A model generated the notes under the pieces. It searched no databases. It was not told the DNA's origin and was given only the letters and a program-made list of their open reading frames with translations. Shown here piece after piece: positions 1 through 9,700 of a stretch of 64,000 nucleotides of DNA; the stretch's first letter is position 1; every line of letters begins with the position of its first letter. Made by a program: the position numbers and the translations under genes. The stretch lies in assembly GCF_014203595.1 (NCBI RefSeq), contig NZ_JACHJK010000008.1, positions 186,001 to 250,000 of the forward strand, given 5' to 3'. This stretch comes from Streptomyces echinatus (GTDB taxonomy: Bacteria; Actinomycetota; Actinomycetes; Streptomycetales; Streptomycetaceae).

Positions 1-2166
1 GGTCCGCGGGAACGGCACCCGCTCCGGCACGAAGCCCAGCAGGGCCATCGCCGCGGCGACGTAGCTGAGCGCGGAGAACAGCACCGCGGCGATCACCCAG
101 CCCCACTGGGCCTGCGCGAACAGCGTGCCGAACTCGATGTGGGTGAGCTGCGTCAGCAGGTAGTACGCGCCGATCGCGCCGGCGATGAAGCTGATCAGCG
201 TGCGCGGCCGGACCCGCTCCAGCCGGGCCGGCTCCACCGGCGCCTGGGGCCTGATGCGCAGCACCTGGTGCCGGATCTGGGTGAGCAGATCCTCCTCGCG
301 GGCCTCTTCCAGGGCCTCGTCGATGGCCCGCTTCTCCGCGCGCTGCTCGGCGCGGACCGTTTTCTTGTCGGGCTTCTCCTGGGCGGGCGGGGCCGTCTCG
401 GAGGCTTCTTCCAGACGGGCCTGTTTGTCCTGCCGGGAGGCTTCGAGCACCGCTTCGCGTTCGCGCTGGGCCCGCTCCCGGGCCAGCCGGCGCAGCGTCG
501 CGCGCGTGGAGCGCGTCAGCGCGATCGGCTGGAGCATCGGCAGACAGTCGGCGACCGCGTCCGGGCCGAGCACCCCGACCGCCGAGGCGACGGCACGCTC
601 CGCGCCGACCCGCAGGCCGAGCGTGGTGACCAGCTGGGCGACGTCCATGCGCAGCAGCAGCTCACCGGCCGCGATCTCGCCGCCGCGCAGCTCGGTGAGG
701 ATCACCTTGCCGGAACGATCCACCAGAATCGCGTCACCCGCCAGCCTGCGGTGCGCGATACGACGGGACTGCAGCGCCTGCACCTGGTGCCAGGTGTTGC
801 GCAGCAGTTCGTCGGTGATCTCGTCGTCGGCCAGGGAGTCCAGGGTGCGTCCGCCGGTGTGCTCGTAGACGAGCATGACCGCGTCGGGGCCGAGTTCGGC
901 GGTGGCGATCAGCTTGGGCGCGTTGGCGCCCGCCGCGATCGCCGCGTACGCCAGCAGCGCCTCCTGCTCCAGCGCCTGGCGCAGCGACTGGAGGCTGGAG
1001 CGGGTGGCGAAGCCGCGCAGGGCCAGATTGCGCCACGCGCGGTAGAAGAAGCCCTGCGCCTGCTGCTCCCGGTCGACGACCGTGACGTCCAGCGGCGGGC
1101 CGTCCTCCAGGGTGACGAAGTAGCGCCGGCCCCGGTCGCCGGTCTCCGACTCCGTGGCGTCCTCACGGGCCGCGCTGAGCGGGTGGAAGCCGACGTGCCT
1201 GAGACCCGCCATCAGGTTCTGGCCGGTCGGGCGGACGTTGGGGGAGCCGACCGCGTACAGGGTGCCGTAGGCGACGGTCCAGCCGATCAGAACCGTCAGG
1301 ATGATCGAGAACGGGGTCGTGTAGCCGGTGACCAGCATCGAGAACGCGTCGAGCAGCAGCACGATCCACAGCACCGCGCGCCATCTGGGCCTGCGGGACA
1401 TGCCGACGGCCGACATGTAGGCGATCACGGGGGCCAGATAGCCGTGCACCGGGTCGGTCAGGGCGTGGATGTCGCCCGGTGAGGGCTGGGTGAGCGCCTC
1501 CTGGATCGAGTCCGGGGCGGCCCGGGCGACCCACAGGTCGGTGGCGAGCGTCACTCCGTGGGCCAGGACGGCCGCGAGGACGCCGTCGGCGATGCGGAGA
1601 CCGTCCCGTTTGACCAGCCGTTCGATCGCGAAGGCCACGGGTACCAGCAGGATCGCGATGCTGGACGCCAGCCCAGCGATCTTGATCAGCAGGTCCGGGG
1701 CCTGCCCGGTGCCCTTGTTGATGTCCTGTTCGAGGCCCGAGGTGGTGCCGTGCGCGAACGCGGCGATCGCGAGCAGCACCACGATGGCGAGCACGCCCAC
1801 CAGGAGCCGCATGAGGTCGGAGGGACGGTGTACGCGCGCGGGGAGCAGCGGTTCGTCGCCCTCCACCTGCTCGGCGTGGGGGTCGCCGTCGTTGCCCGGC
1901 GGGTGCCCGGAGGGCGCTCCCTCGCGGCCGGGCGCCCCCTCCTCGCCGTCCCGCGCGCGCGTGACGGCGGTCTCGCCGGCCTCCGTGTCGTCTCCCCCCG
2001 CGCGCGGGGGGTCGTCCTTGCGCGGACCGGTGTCCTCCTGGTGCGCTCCGGCGCCGCCCTCGCCCGCGCGGGCGGTGTGCGGGCGCGCGGAGGCGTCAGG
2101 GGTGCCCGCCGCTCCTTCGGGGTGCACGCCCTGCTCCTTCGTGGTCTCATCTTGGTCTCGTATCAC
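1..2166 (-). CDS. Partial LPG-synthase-like membrane protein with internal kinase-like domain
   Basis: The gene runs off the left edge, so about 722 N-terminal codons are visible and the C-terminus is missing. The first ~115 residues are charged, Pro/Gly-rich and probably cytoplasmic. Hydrophobic helices begin near residue 119, and several more follow before ~residue 310. A soluble middle part resembles an aminoglycoside/RIO-type kinase fold, with a degenerate catalytic loop HRRLAGDAILVD near residue 472 followed by LTELRGGEIA. After a charged coil (~560-640) transmembrane helices resume, as in the lysylphosphatidylglycerol synthase TM family (UPF0104). The GTG start directly follows an in-frame TGA CTG, which limits the N-terminus. 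A role in lipid or cell-envelope modification is inference from the fold; the kinase-like part may be inactive. Confidence 0.75.
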   Translation of the reverse strand, partial: MIRDQDETTKEQGVHPEGAAGTPDASARPHTARAGEGGAGAHQEDTGPRKDDPPRAGGDDTEAGETAVTRARDGEEGAPGREGAPSGHPPGNDGDPHAEQVEGDEPLLPARVHRPSDLMRLLVGVLAIVVLLAIAAFAHGTTSGLEQDINKGTGQAPDLLIKIAGLASSIAILLVPVAFAIERLVKRDGLRIADGVLAAVLAHGVTLATDLWVARAAPDSIQEALTQPSPGDIHALTDPVHGYLAPVIAYMSAVGMSRRPRWRAVLWIVLLLDAFSMLVTGYTTPFSIILTVLIGWTVAYGTLYAVGSPNVRPTGQNLMAGLRHVGFHPLSAAREDATESETGDRGRRYFVTLEDGPPLDVTVVDREQQAQGFFYRAWRNLALRGFATRSSLQSLRQALEQEALLAYAAIAAGANAPKLIATAELGPDAVMLVYEHTGGRTLDSLADDEITDELLRNTWHQVQALQSRRIAHRRLAGDAILVDRSGKVILTELRGGEIAAGELLLRMDVAQLVTTLGLRVGAERAVASAVGVLGPDAVADCLPMLQPIALTRSTRATLRRLARERAQREREAVLEASRQDKQARLEEASETAPPAQEKPDKKTVRAEQRAEKRAIDEALEEAREEDLLTQIRHQVLRIRPQAPVEPARLERVRPRTLISFIAGAIGAYYLLTQLTHIEFGTLFAQAQWGWVIAAVLFSALSYVAAAMALLGFVPERVPFPRT

Positions 2167-2328
2167 CAGTCACCGCCCGCACGATGGTGGCATGCCCCAC
2201 CGACCCACGAGGGCATCAGGGTGCGGATGCGCGGGCGCACAGTCTGCCCGAAGGACCGCCCGGGGGCGAGGGGACCGTTCCCCGCGTACCCCGCCGGGAT
2301 GCCTGCGGGGTGCGGCAGGATGGGGTGA

Positions 2329-2715
2329 ATGAGCGAGCAGAGCCCTGCCGAGGACGCCCGCGAGGCGTATGCGGACGCGCTGCCGGAGTACGCCGAGCGG
2401 GTCCTCGAGGTCGCCGAGCGGATTCCGGCGGGCCGGGTCATGACCTACGGCGACGTCGCCGAGTGGCTGGAGGAGGGAGGCCCGCGGCAGGTGGGCCGGG
2501 TGATGGCCCTCTACGGCGGCGCCGTCCCGTGGTGGCGCGTGGTGCGCTCCGACGGCGTGCTGCTGCCCGGACACGAGCTGCGCGCGCTCGGCCACTACCG
2601 CGCGGAGGGCACACCGCTGAAACAGGCGGGCAGGAGCACGGAGGGGCACCTGCCGCGGCTCGACATGCGACGGGCCCGATGGGACGGCGGCACGGACGCG
2701 GAGGGTCACACCTGA
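2329..2715 (+). CDS. Alkyltransferase-like (ATL) DNA repair protein
   Basis: A 128-residue MGMT-superfamily protein. The helix-turn-helix part (IPAGRVMTYGDVAEWL, ~31-46) and the Arg-finger segment (RQVGRVMA) are present. The usual active-site PCHRVV is replaced here by PWWRVVRSDG, so the methyl-accepting cysteine is absent. ATL proteins of this type bind O6-alkylguanine without repairing it and flag it for nucleotide excision repair; that role is family knowledge. The ATG start is 9 bases after a purine-rich stretch (gcaggatgggg). It is transcribed divergently from the LPG-like gene, with 162 bases between them. Confidence 0.85.
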   Translation: MSEQSPAEDAREAYADALPEYAERVLEVAERIPAGRVMTYGDVAEWLEEGGPRQVGRVMALYGGAVPWWRVVRSDGVLLPGHELRALGHYRAEGTPLKQAGRSTEGHLPRLDMRRARWDGGTDAEGHT

Positions 2716-2891
2716 CAGCTTCCGCCATCGGATGCCGCCAGGGCAGACCTGTGGCCCGTTCGGGGGACACGGGGGACGTCCGTGGCATGCCGTACGTTCG
2801 TGAGGGGTGGGACGTGCGAGGCGCGAGCGCCGCGAGGGAAGAATCGGAAGCTCTGCTTCCGCCCGGAGCGGCGGCGTAGCGTCGGCAGCAC

Positions 2892-5800
2892 GTGTCCCGC
2901 TCATCCCGCGGCCACCGCCTCGCACGTGTGACCGCCCGCCCACCAGCACAACCACCAGGACCGGCCGATCACGTGAGCTCCTCTTCCTCCACCAGGCGCC
3001 TGCCGCACCCCCCGGTGCGGCAGGGAAGCCGTGGCGCTTACCGACTCGTCCGTACTCCGCCGGCCGTCGTGGATCCCCCTCGTCTGGACGCGGCGCAGCA
3101 CGCCGTGGTTGATCACCGGACGGGACCGCTTCTCGTCCTCGCCGGTCCCGGCACCGGCAAGACCACCACCCTGGTCGAATCGGTGGCCGCGCGGATCGCC
3201 CGGGGCGGCGACCCCGCCCGGATCCTGGTGCTGACGTTCAGCCGCAAGGCCGCCGTCGACCTGCGCGACCGCATGGCCCTGCGCATGGGCGCCGCCCGCG
3301 CGCCCAGGGCGACCACCTTCCACTCGTACTGCTACGCACTGGTCCGCGCCCACCAGGACGGCGACCGGTTCACCGAGCCGCTGCGCCTGCTCTCCGGCCC
3401 CGAGCAGGACGTCGCCGTGCGCGAGCTGCTCGCCGGCCAGCCCGAACTGGAGCGGCTCGGGCTGACCCATGTGCGCTGGCCGGACGAACTGCGCGCCTGC
3501 CTGACCACGCGTGGCTTCGCCGACGAGGTCCGCGCCGTCCTCGCCCGCACCCGCGAGCTGGGCCTCGGCGCGGACGCCCTGGACGCCTTCGCGCGCCGCA
3601 TCGGCCGCCCCGACTGGCGGGCCGCGGCCGCCTTCCTCGCCGAGTACCTCGACACCCTCGACCTCCAGGGCGTGATCGACTACGCGGAACTGGTGCACCG
3701 CGCGGTCCTCCTCGCCCGCCGCCCGGAGACCGCGGCCCGGCTCGCGGCCCAGTACGACGCCGTGTACGTCGACGAGTACCAGGACACCGACCCCGCCCAG
3801 GTCCGGCTCCTGCGGGCGCTGGCCGGCCAGGGACGCACCCTGGTCGCCTTCGGCGACCCCGACCAGTCGATCTACGCCTTCCGGGGCGCCGACGTGAACG
3901 GCATCCTCGACTTCCCGGCCGCCTTCCCGCGCGCGGACGGCCGCCCCGCACCCGTCGAGGTGCTGCGCACCTCCCGCCGCTCCGGCGCCGCCCTGCTGGC
4001 CGCGACCCGTCTGATCACCCGGCGCATGCCGCTGACCCGGCTGCCCGCCGATAAGGTCCGCGCCCACCGGGAGCCGGCCCCGGTACGGGACGGCGGCCGG
4101 GTCGAGGTCCAGACGTACCCGACGACCGGCGCGGAGCTGGACAACATCGCGGACATCCTGCGCCGCGCGCACCTGGAGGACGGCGTCCCCTGGAGCGAGA
4201 TGGCCGTCCTGGTGCGCGCCGGCTCCCGCAGCCTGCCGACCTTCCGCCGGGCCCTCACCGCGGCCGGCGTCCCCGTGGACATCGACGGTGACGACCTGCC
4301 GCTGCGGCACGAGCCGGCGGTGGCGCCCCTGCTCACCGCCCTGCGCGCGGTGGCCACGGCGGAGGCGCGGCGCCACGAGGGCGAGGCCGGACGCGGCGAC
4401 GACGGCGGACCGTCCACCGAGGACGCGGCGGATCCGGCCGATGCCGCGAGGGGGAACGCCGACGCCGAGACGGTGGCCGTCGAGTCCGAAGGGAAGGCCG
4501 CCGACGCCGAGACGGTGCCCCTCGAGCCCGAGGTGAAGGCCGCCGAGGCTGAGACCGTGTCCGTCGAGTCCGAAGGGAAGGCCGCCGACGCCGACACCGT
4601 GTCGGTCGAGTCCGAAGAGGAGGCCGACGACGCCGGAGCACGGGCCGCCGACTCCGCGGCACGGGCCCTGGACGCCGCGGAACGCGTGCCGGACGGCTGC
4701 TGGCTCGACACCGAGACCGCCCTCACCCTGCTCGCCTCCCCGCTCGCCGGCATGGACGCCGCCGACCTCCGCCGCCTCGGGCGTGCCCTGCGCGAGGAGG
4801 AGCGGGCCGCGGGCAACCCCCTGCCGCCCCCGTCCGACGAACTGCTCACACGCGCGCTCGCCGAGCCCGAACGGCTGGCCGTGCACGACCCGGCGTACGC
4901 GCGCGGGGCACAGCGCCTCGGCGCGCTGCTGCGCAAGGCCCGCGAGCGCCTCGCGGGCGGCGGAACGGCCGAGGAGGCCCTGTGGGACCTCTGGGAGGGC
5001 ACACCGTGGCCCTCGCGGCTGGAGCGGGCCGCCCGGCGCGGCGGCGCGGCCGGCCGCAACGCCGACCGGGACCTGGACGCCGTGTGCGCGCTGTTCGCCA
5101 CCGCCGCGCGCGCGGAGGAGCGCACCGGGGGCCGCGGCGCCCTGAACTTCCTGGAGGAGACCGAGGCCGAGGACATAGCCGCCGACACCCTCACGCGCCG
5201 CGCGGTACGCCCCGACGCCGTCCGCGTCATGACCGCGCACCGCTCCAAGGGCCTGGAATGGCGGCTGGTCGTCGTCGCCGGTGTCCAGGAGGGACTGTGG
5301 CCCGACCTGCGGCGCCGCGGCTCCCTGCTGGAGGCCGACCGCATCGGCCGGGACGGACTCGCCGAGCCGCTGACCCCGGGCGCGCTGCTCGCCGAGGAGC
5401 GCCGCCTGTTCTACGTCGCCGCCACGCGCGCGCGTGACCGGCTCGTCGTCACCGCCGTCAAGGCACCGGCCGACGACGGCGACCAGCCGTCCCGGTTCCT
5501 GACCGAGCTCGGCGTCGAACCCAAGGACGTCACCGGGCGCCCCCGCCGCCCGCTCGCCGTCGCCGCGCTCGTCGCCGAACTGCGCGCCACCACGGTCGAC
5601 CCGCGCGCGTCGGCCGCCCTGCGCGAGGCCGCCGCCCGCCGGCTCGCCCGGCTCGCCGGGCTCGCCGACGAGGACGGCCGGCCGCTGGTGCCGTCCGCGC
5701 ACCCCTACCGCTGGTGGGGCATGTTCGAGCCGACCGAGAGCAAGGTGCCGCTGCGCCACCGCGACCAGCCCGTGGTGCTCTCCGGCAGCGCGCTCGACCA

Positions 5801-6572
5801 ACTCGCCAACACCTGCGCGCTGCAGTGGTTCCTGGGCCGCGAGGTGAAGGCCGACGCCCCCGCCACCACCGCGCAGGGCTTCGGCAACGTCGTGCACGTC
5901 CTCGCCGACGAGGTCGCCTCCGGCCGCACCCCCGCCGACCTCGACGTCCTCATGGAACGCCTGGACTCGGTGTGGAACGCGCTCGCCTTCGACGCCCCCT
6001 GGAAGTCGGAGCAGGAGAAGGGCAACGCGCGCGTGGCGCTCGAACGCTTCCTGAACTGGCACGTGCTGGACCGCGCCGGCCGCACCCCCGTGGCCAGCGA
6101 GGAGGACTTCGACGTCACCCTCGAAGCGGGCGGCTACCAGGTCCGCATCCGGGGCCAGATGGACCGCGTGGAGACGGACGCCGAGGGCCGGGCCTACGTG
6201 GTCGACTTCAAGACCGGCAAGCAGGCGCCCACCGCGCGCGAGGTGGAACGGCATCCGCAGCTCGCCGTCTACCAGCTCGCCGTCCGTGAGGGCGCCGTGG
6301 ACACGGCCTTCGACGGCGTACGCCCCGAACCGGGCGGCGCCGAACTGGTCCACCTCAGACAGGGCGCCGCCAAGCGCGACGGGGGCGACGGCGTGCCCAA
6401 GGTGCAGACCCAGGAGCCGCCGAGCGGGGAGTGGGTCGGCGACCTGCTGGCCACCGCCGCCGGAAAGGTTCTGGACGAACGGTTCACGCCCAGCACCGGC
6501 CAGCACTGCACGCACTGCGCCTTCCGCGCCTCGTGCAGCGCGCGGCCGGAGGGCCGGCACGTGGTGGAGTGA
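2892..6572 (+). CDS. adnA: AdnA-like UvrD/RecB helicase-nuclease
   Basis: A 1226-residue protein with an N-terminal UvrD-like motor and a C-terminal RecB-like nuclease. Visible motifs are Walker A GPGTGKTT (~84), Ia LTFSRKAAVDL, II VDEYQDTDP, III FGDPDQSIYAFRG, V TAHRSKGLEW and VI RRLFYVAATRARDR. The nuclease core VVDFKTGK sits near 1103. Four cysteines (one in LANTCALQWF near 974, then CTHC and C near 1206-1213) can form the iron-sulfur staple of AddB/Cas4-type nucleases. With the next gene it matches mycobacterial AdnAB, which resects DNA double-strand breaks. The first ~50 residues are poorly constrained: GTG 2973 is an alternative start. Residues ~523-578 are an acidic repeat insert. Confidence 0.88.
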   Translation: MSRSSRGHRLARVTARPPAQPPGPADHVSSSSSTRRLPHPPVRQGSRGAYRLVRTPPAVVDPPRLDAAQHAVVDHRTGPLLVLAGPGTGKTTTLVESVAARIARGGDPARILVLTFSRKAAVDLRDRMALRMGAARAPRATTFHSYCYALVRAHQDGDRFTEPLRLLSGPEQDVAVRELLAGQPELERLGLTHVRWPDELRACLTTRGFADEVRAVLARTRELGLGADALDAFARRIGRPDWRAAAAFLAEYLDTLDLQGVIDYAELVHRAVLLARRPETAARLAAQYDAVYVDEYQDTDPAQVRLLRALAGQGRTLVAFGDPDQSIYAFRGADVNGILDFPAAFPRADGRPAPVEVLRTSRRSGAALLAATRLITRRMPLTRLPADKVRAHREPAPVRDGGRVEVQTYPTTGAELDNIADILRRAHLEDGVPWSEMAVLVRAGSRSLPTFRRALTAAGVPVDIDGDDLPLRHEPAVAPLLTALRAVATAEARRHEGEAGRGDDGGPSTEDAADPADAARGNADAETVAVESEGKAADAETVPLEPEVKAAEAETVSVESEGKAADADTVSVESEEEADDAGARAADSAARALDAAERVPDGCWLDTETALTLLASPLAGMDAADLRRLGRALREEERAAGNPLPPPSDELLTRALAEPERLAVHDPAYARGAQRLGALLRKARERLAGGGTAEEALWDLWEGTPWPSRLERAARRGGAAGRNADRDLDAVCALFATAARAEERTGGRGALNFLEETEAEDIAADTLTRRAVRPDAVRVMTAHRSKGLEWRLVVVAGVQEGLWPDLRRRGSLLEADRIGRDGLAEPLTPGALLAEERRLFYVAATRARDRLVVTAVKAPADDGDQPSRFLTELGVEPKDVTGRPRRPLAVAALVAELRATTVDPRASAALREAAARRLARLAGLADEDGRPLVPSAHPYRWWGMFEPTESKVPLRHRDQPVVLSGSALDQLANTCALQWFLGREVKADAPATTAQGFGNVVHVLADEVASGRTPADLDVLMERLDSVWNALAFDAPWKSEQEKGNARVALERFLNWHVLDRAGRTPVASEEDFDVTLEAGGYQVRIRGQMDRVETDAEGRAYVVDFKTGKQAPTAREVERHPQLAVYQLAVREGAVDTAFDGVRPEPGGAELVHLRQGAAKRDGGDGVPKVQTQEPPSGEWVGDLLATAAGKVLDERFTPSTGQHCTHCAFRASCSARPEGRHVVE
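4458..4625 (+). repeat. Four 42-bp tandem repeats inside adnA
   Basis: Four in-frame 42-base units encode 14-residue repeats of the pattern A-D-A-E-T-V-x-V-E-S-E-G-K-A, giving a strongly acidic linker between helicase motifs IV and V. The units differ by a few substitutions, so the array is aged but recognisable. The position suggests a flexible linker inserted in the motor 2B subdomain region. No function can be assigned from sequence. Confidence 0.85.
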
Positions 6573-6644
6573 GACGGCCCGGCGCGTTCCGAGGCGGCGC
6601 CGAGCGCCGTCCCCGGCCGGGGCGACGCGTCCGCGCCGGGTGTC

Positions 6645-6696
6645 CGCGGCCAGGGTGACGTACGGCGAGGTGCCCGCGGCCAGGGTGACGTACGGC
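6645..6696 (+). repeat. Direct repeat between adnA and adnB
   Basis: A perfect 22-base sequence (cgcggccagggtgacgtacg plus gc) occurs at 6645-6666 and again at 6675-6696, a 30-base period, in the 209-base gap between the two helicase genes. It could be a simple tandem duplication or a regulatory element. There is no obvious dyad, and no clear promoter could be named in this gap. Confidence 0.75.
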
Positions 6697-6781
6697 ACCA
6701 CACGGGCTGACCTGCGCTTCTTTCACACCGGACGGCCGGCCGGGCTCCGGTTGTCAGTCCTCGCCGCTAGCCTTTTCCGAC

Positions 6782-9700
6782 ATGCCCGCCCGAATCAGCG
6801 ACCCCGAGCAGCTCAAGGAGCTCCTCGGCATCCCCTTCACCCCGGAGCAGACGGCCTGCATCATCGCGCCGCCCGCCCCCCAGGTGATCGTGGCCGGCGC
6901 CGGGTCGGGCAAGACCACCGTGATGGCGGCCCGCGTGGTCTGGCTGGTCGGCACCGGACAGGTCGCCCCCGAACAGGTCCTCGGCCTGACCTTCACCAAC
7001 AAGGCCGCCGGCGAGCTGGCCGAACGCGTCCGCAAGGCACTGATCAAGGCCGGCGTCACCGACCCGGACGCCCTTCCGTCCCCCGACCCCCACACGCCGC
7101 CGACGGCCTCCCGCGCCGAACCCGTCCGGCCGGACCCGGACCACCCGACCGGCGAGCCCGTCATCTCGACGTACCACTCCTTCGCCGGCCGCCTCCTCAC
7201 CGACCACGGCCTGCGCCTCGGCCTGGAGCCCAGCTCACGCCTCCTGGCCGACGCCACCCGCTACCAGCTCGCCGCACGGGTGCTGCGCGCGGCCCCCGGC
7301 CCGTACCCGGCGCTGACCCGGTCCTTCGCCGACCTCGTCAGCGACCTGCTCGCCCTCGACTCCGAGCTCGCCGAACACCTCGTCGACCCCGGGGAACTGC
7401 GCACCTGGGACACCGGCCTGCTGCGCACCCTGGAAGGTGCCAAGCTCACCAACGCCGATCTGCGCAAGGTCCCGGAGACGGCCGCGGCCCGCCGGGAACT
7501 CGCCGACCTCGTCCGGCGCTACCGGGCCGCCAAACGCGAGCGGGACCTGCTCGACTTCGGCGACCAGATCGCCCTGTCGGCCCGCCTCGCCCGCATCCCC
7601 GAGGTGGGCCGCCTGCTGCGCGAGGAGTTCCGCGTGGTGCTCCTGGACGAGTACCAGGACACCTCGGTCGCCCAGCGCGTCCTGCTGGCCGGCCTGTTCG
7701 GCGGTGGCACCGGTCACCCGGTGACCGCCGTCGGCGACCCCTGCCAGGCCATCTACGGCTGGCGTGGCGCCTCCGTCGCCAACCTGGACGACTTCCCCGA
7801 CCACTTCGCCCGCTCCGACGGCCGGCCCGCCACCCGGCAGGCGCTCAGCGAGAACCGCCGCAGCGGCGGGCGCCTGCTCGACCTCGCCAACGGCCTCGCC
7901 GCGCCGCTGCGCGCCATGCACGCGGGCGTGGAGGCCCTCCGCCCGGCCCCCGGGGCCGAGCACGACGGCACGGTCCGCTGCGCCCTGCTGCCCACCCACG
8001 CCGAGGAGATCGACTGGATCGCCGACTCCCTCGCCCACCTCGTGCGCACCGGCACGCCGGCGGGCGAGATCGCCGTCCTGTGCCGGACCGCGACCGACTT
8101 CGCCGAGATCCAGGGCGCCCTCGTCGCCCGTGACGTCCCCGTCGAGGTGGTCGGCCTCTCCGGGCTGCTGCACCTGCCCGAGATCGCCGACCTCGTCGCC
8201 GTCTGCGAGGTGCTGCAGGACCCCGGCGCCAACGCCGCCCTGGTGCGCCTGCTGACCGGCCCGCGCTGGCGCATCGGCCCGCGCGACCTCGCCCTGCTGG
8301 GCCGGCGCGCCCGTCTGTTGGTCGCCCACGCGCGCGTGGACGGCACGGACGACCCCGACCGCCGGCTCGCGGCGGCCGTGGAGGGCGTCGACCCGTCCGA
8401 GGTCATATCGCTCGCGGACGCCCTGGACACCTTCCTCGAGACGCCGATGGACGGGGGCTTCCAGGAAGGCGCCGACGACGGACTGCCGTTCTCCCCGGAC
8501 GCGCGCGTGCGCTTCGCCCGCCTCGCCGCCGAGCTGCGCGACCTGCGCCGCTCGCTGTCCGACCCGCTCATGGACGTCCTGCACCGCGTCCTCGCCGTCA
8601 CCGGCCTGGAGGTGGAGCTGTCGGCCTCCCCGCACGCGCTGGCCGCCCGCCGCCGCGAGACCCTGTCCAACTTCCTGGACGTCGCCGCCTCCTTCGCCGC
8701 GAGCGACGGCGAGGCGACCCTGCTGGCCTTCCTCGGCTTCCTGCGCACCGCCGCCCAGTACGAGAAGGGGCTCGACAACGCCCTGCCCGGCGGCGAGAAC
8801 ACCGTCAAGGTGCTCACCGCGCACAAGTCCAAGGGCCTGGAATGGGACGTCGTGGCCGTACCCGGACTGGTGACCGGCACCTTCCCCAGCGCCCAGGGCC
8901 GCGAGAAGTGGACCGCACAGGCCAAGGTGGTGCCGCACACGCTGCGCGGCGACTCCGACACCCTGCCCGACGTCGACAGCTGGGACTCGCGCGGCATGAA
9001 GGCCTTCCACGAGGCCATGAAGGACCACCAGCACACCGAGGAACTCCGACTCGGCTACGTCACCTTCACCCGCCCCCGCTCACTCCTGCTCGGCTCCGGC
9101 CACTGGTGGGGGCCCAGCCAGAAGAAGCCGCGCGGCCCCTCCGACTTCCTCCGGGCGCTGTACGACCACTGCGCCGCCGGACACGGCGAGATCGAGGCAT
9201 GGGCGGACGAGCCCGCCGAGGACGCGGAGAACCCGGCCCTGCACGCGGACGTCGCCGACCAGGTGTGGCCCCTCCCGCTGGACGCCGCCGCCCTGGCCCG
9301 CCGGCGTGCCGCCGCCGAGACCGTTCTCGCCCACCTGGACGCCCTCGCCACCCGGCCCGACGGCCCCGGCCCGGCCCTGCACGACCCGGCCGGCGACGAG
9401 CACCCGGACTGGCCCGTCCCGCCGGACGACGACCCGTACGGCGACGACCCGTACGGCGACGACCCGTACGGCGATGACTCGTACGGCCAGGAGCGGTACG
9501 GCGAGGAACCGTACGAGGACTTCCCCGACGAGGAGGAGTTTCCGTACGGCGACGACTTCGGCGGGCCGACCCCCGACGACCCAGCCCCCGACGACCAGGC
9601 CCTCGACGACCCGGCCGTCCCCGGCCCCGACCCCGCCGGCTGGGACGACCGGAACGCCGCGCGGCCCACGGTCCCGCACCAGGCGCCCGCCCCCCGGCGC

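Noticed and set aside
2901..6701. A 1266-codon minus-strand open frame opposite adnA
   Set aside because: Antisense shadow of a GC-rich gene: it is rich in Gly/Val/Ala/Arg, has no domain, and the plus-strand protein carries all helicase motifs.
4458..9560. Repeats in adnA/adnB as a CRISPR or mobile element
   Set aside because: Units are in-frame, contiguous, without spacers, and inside coding sequence.
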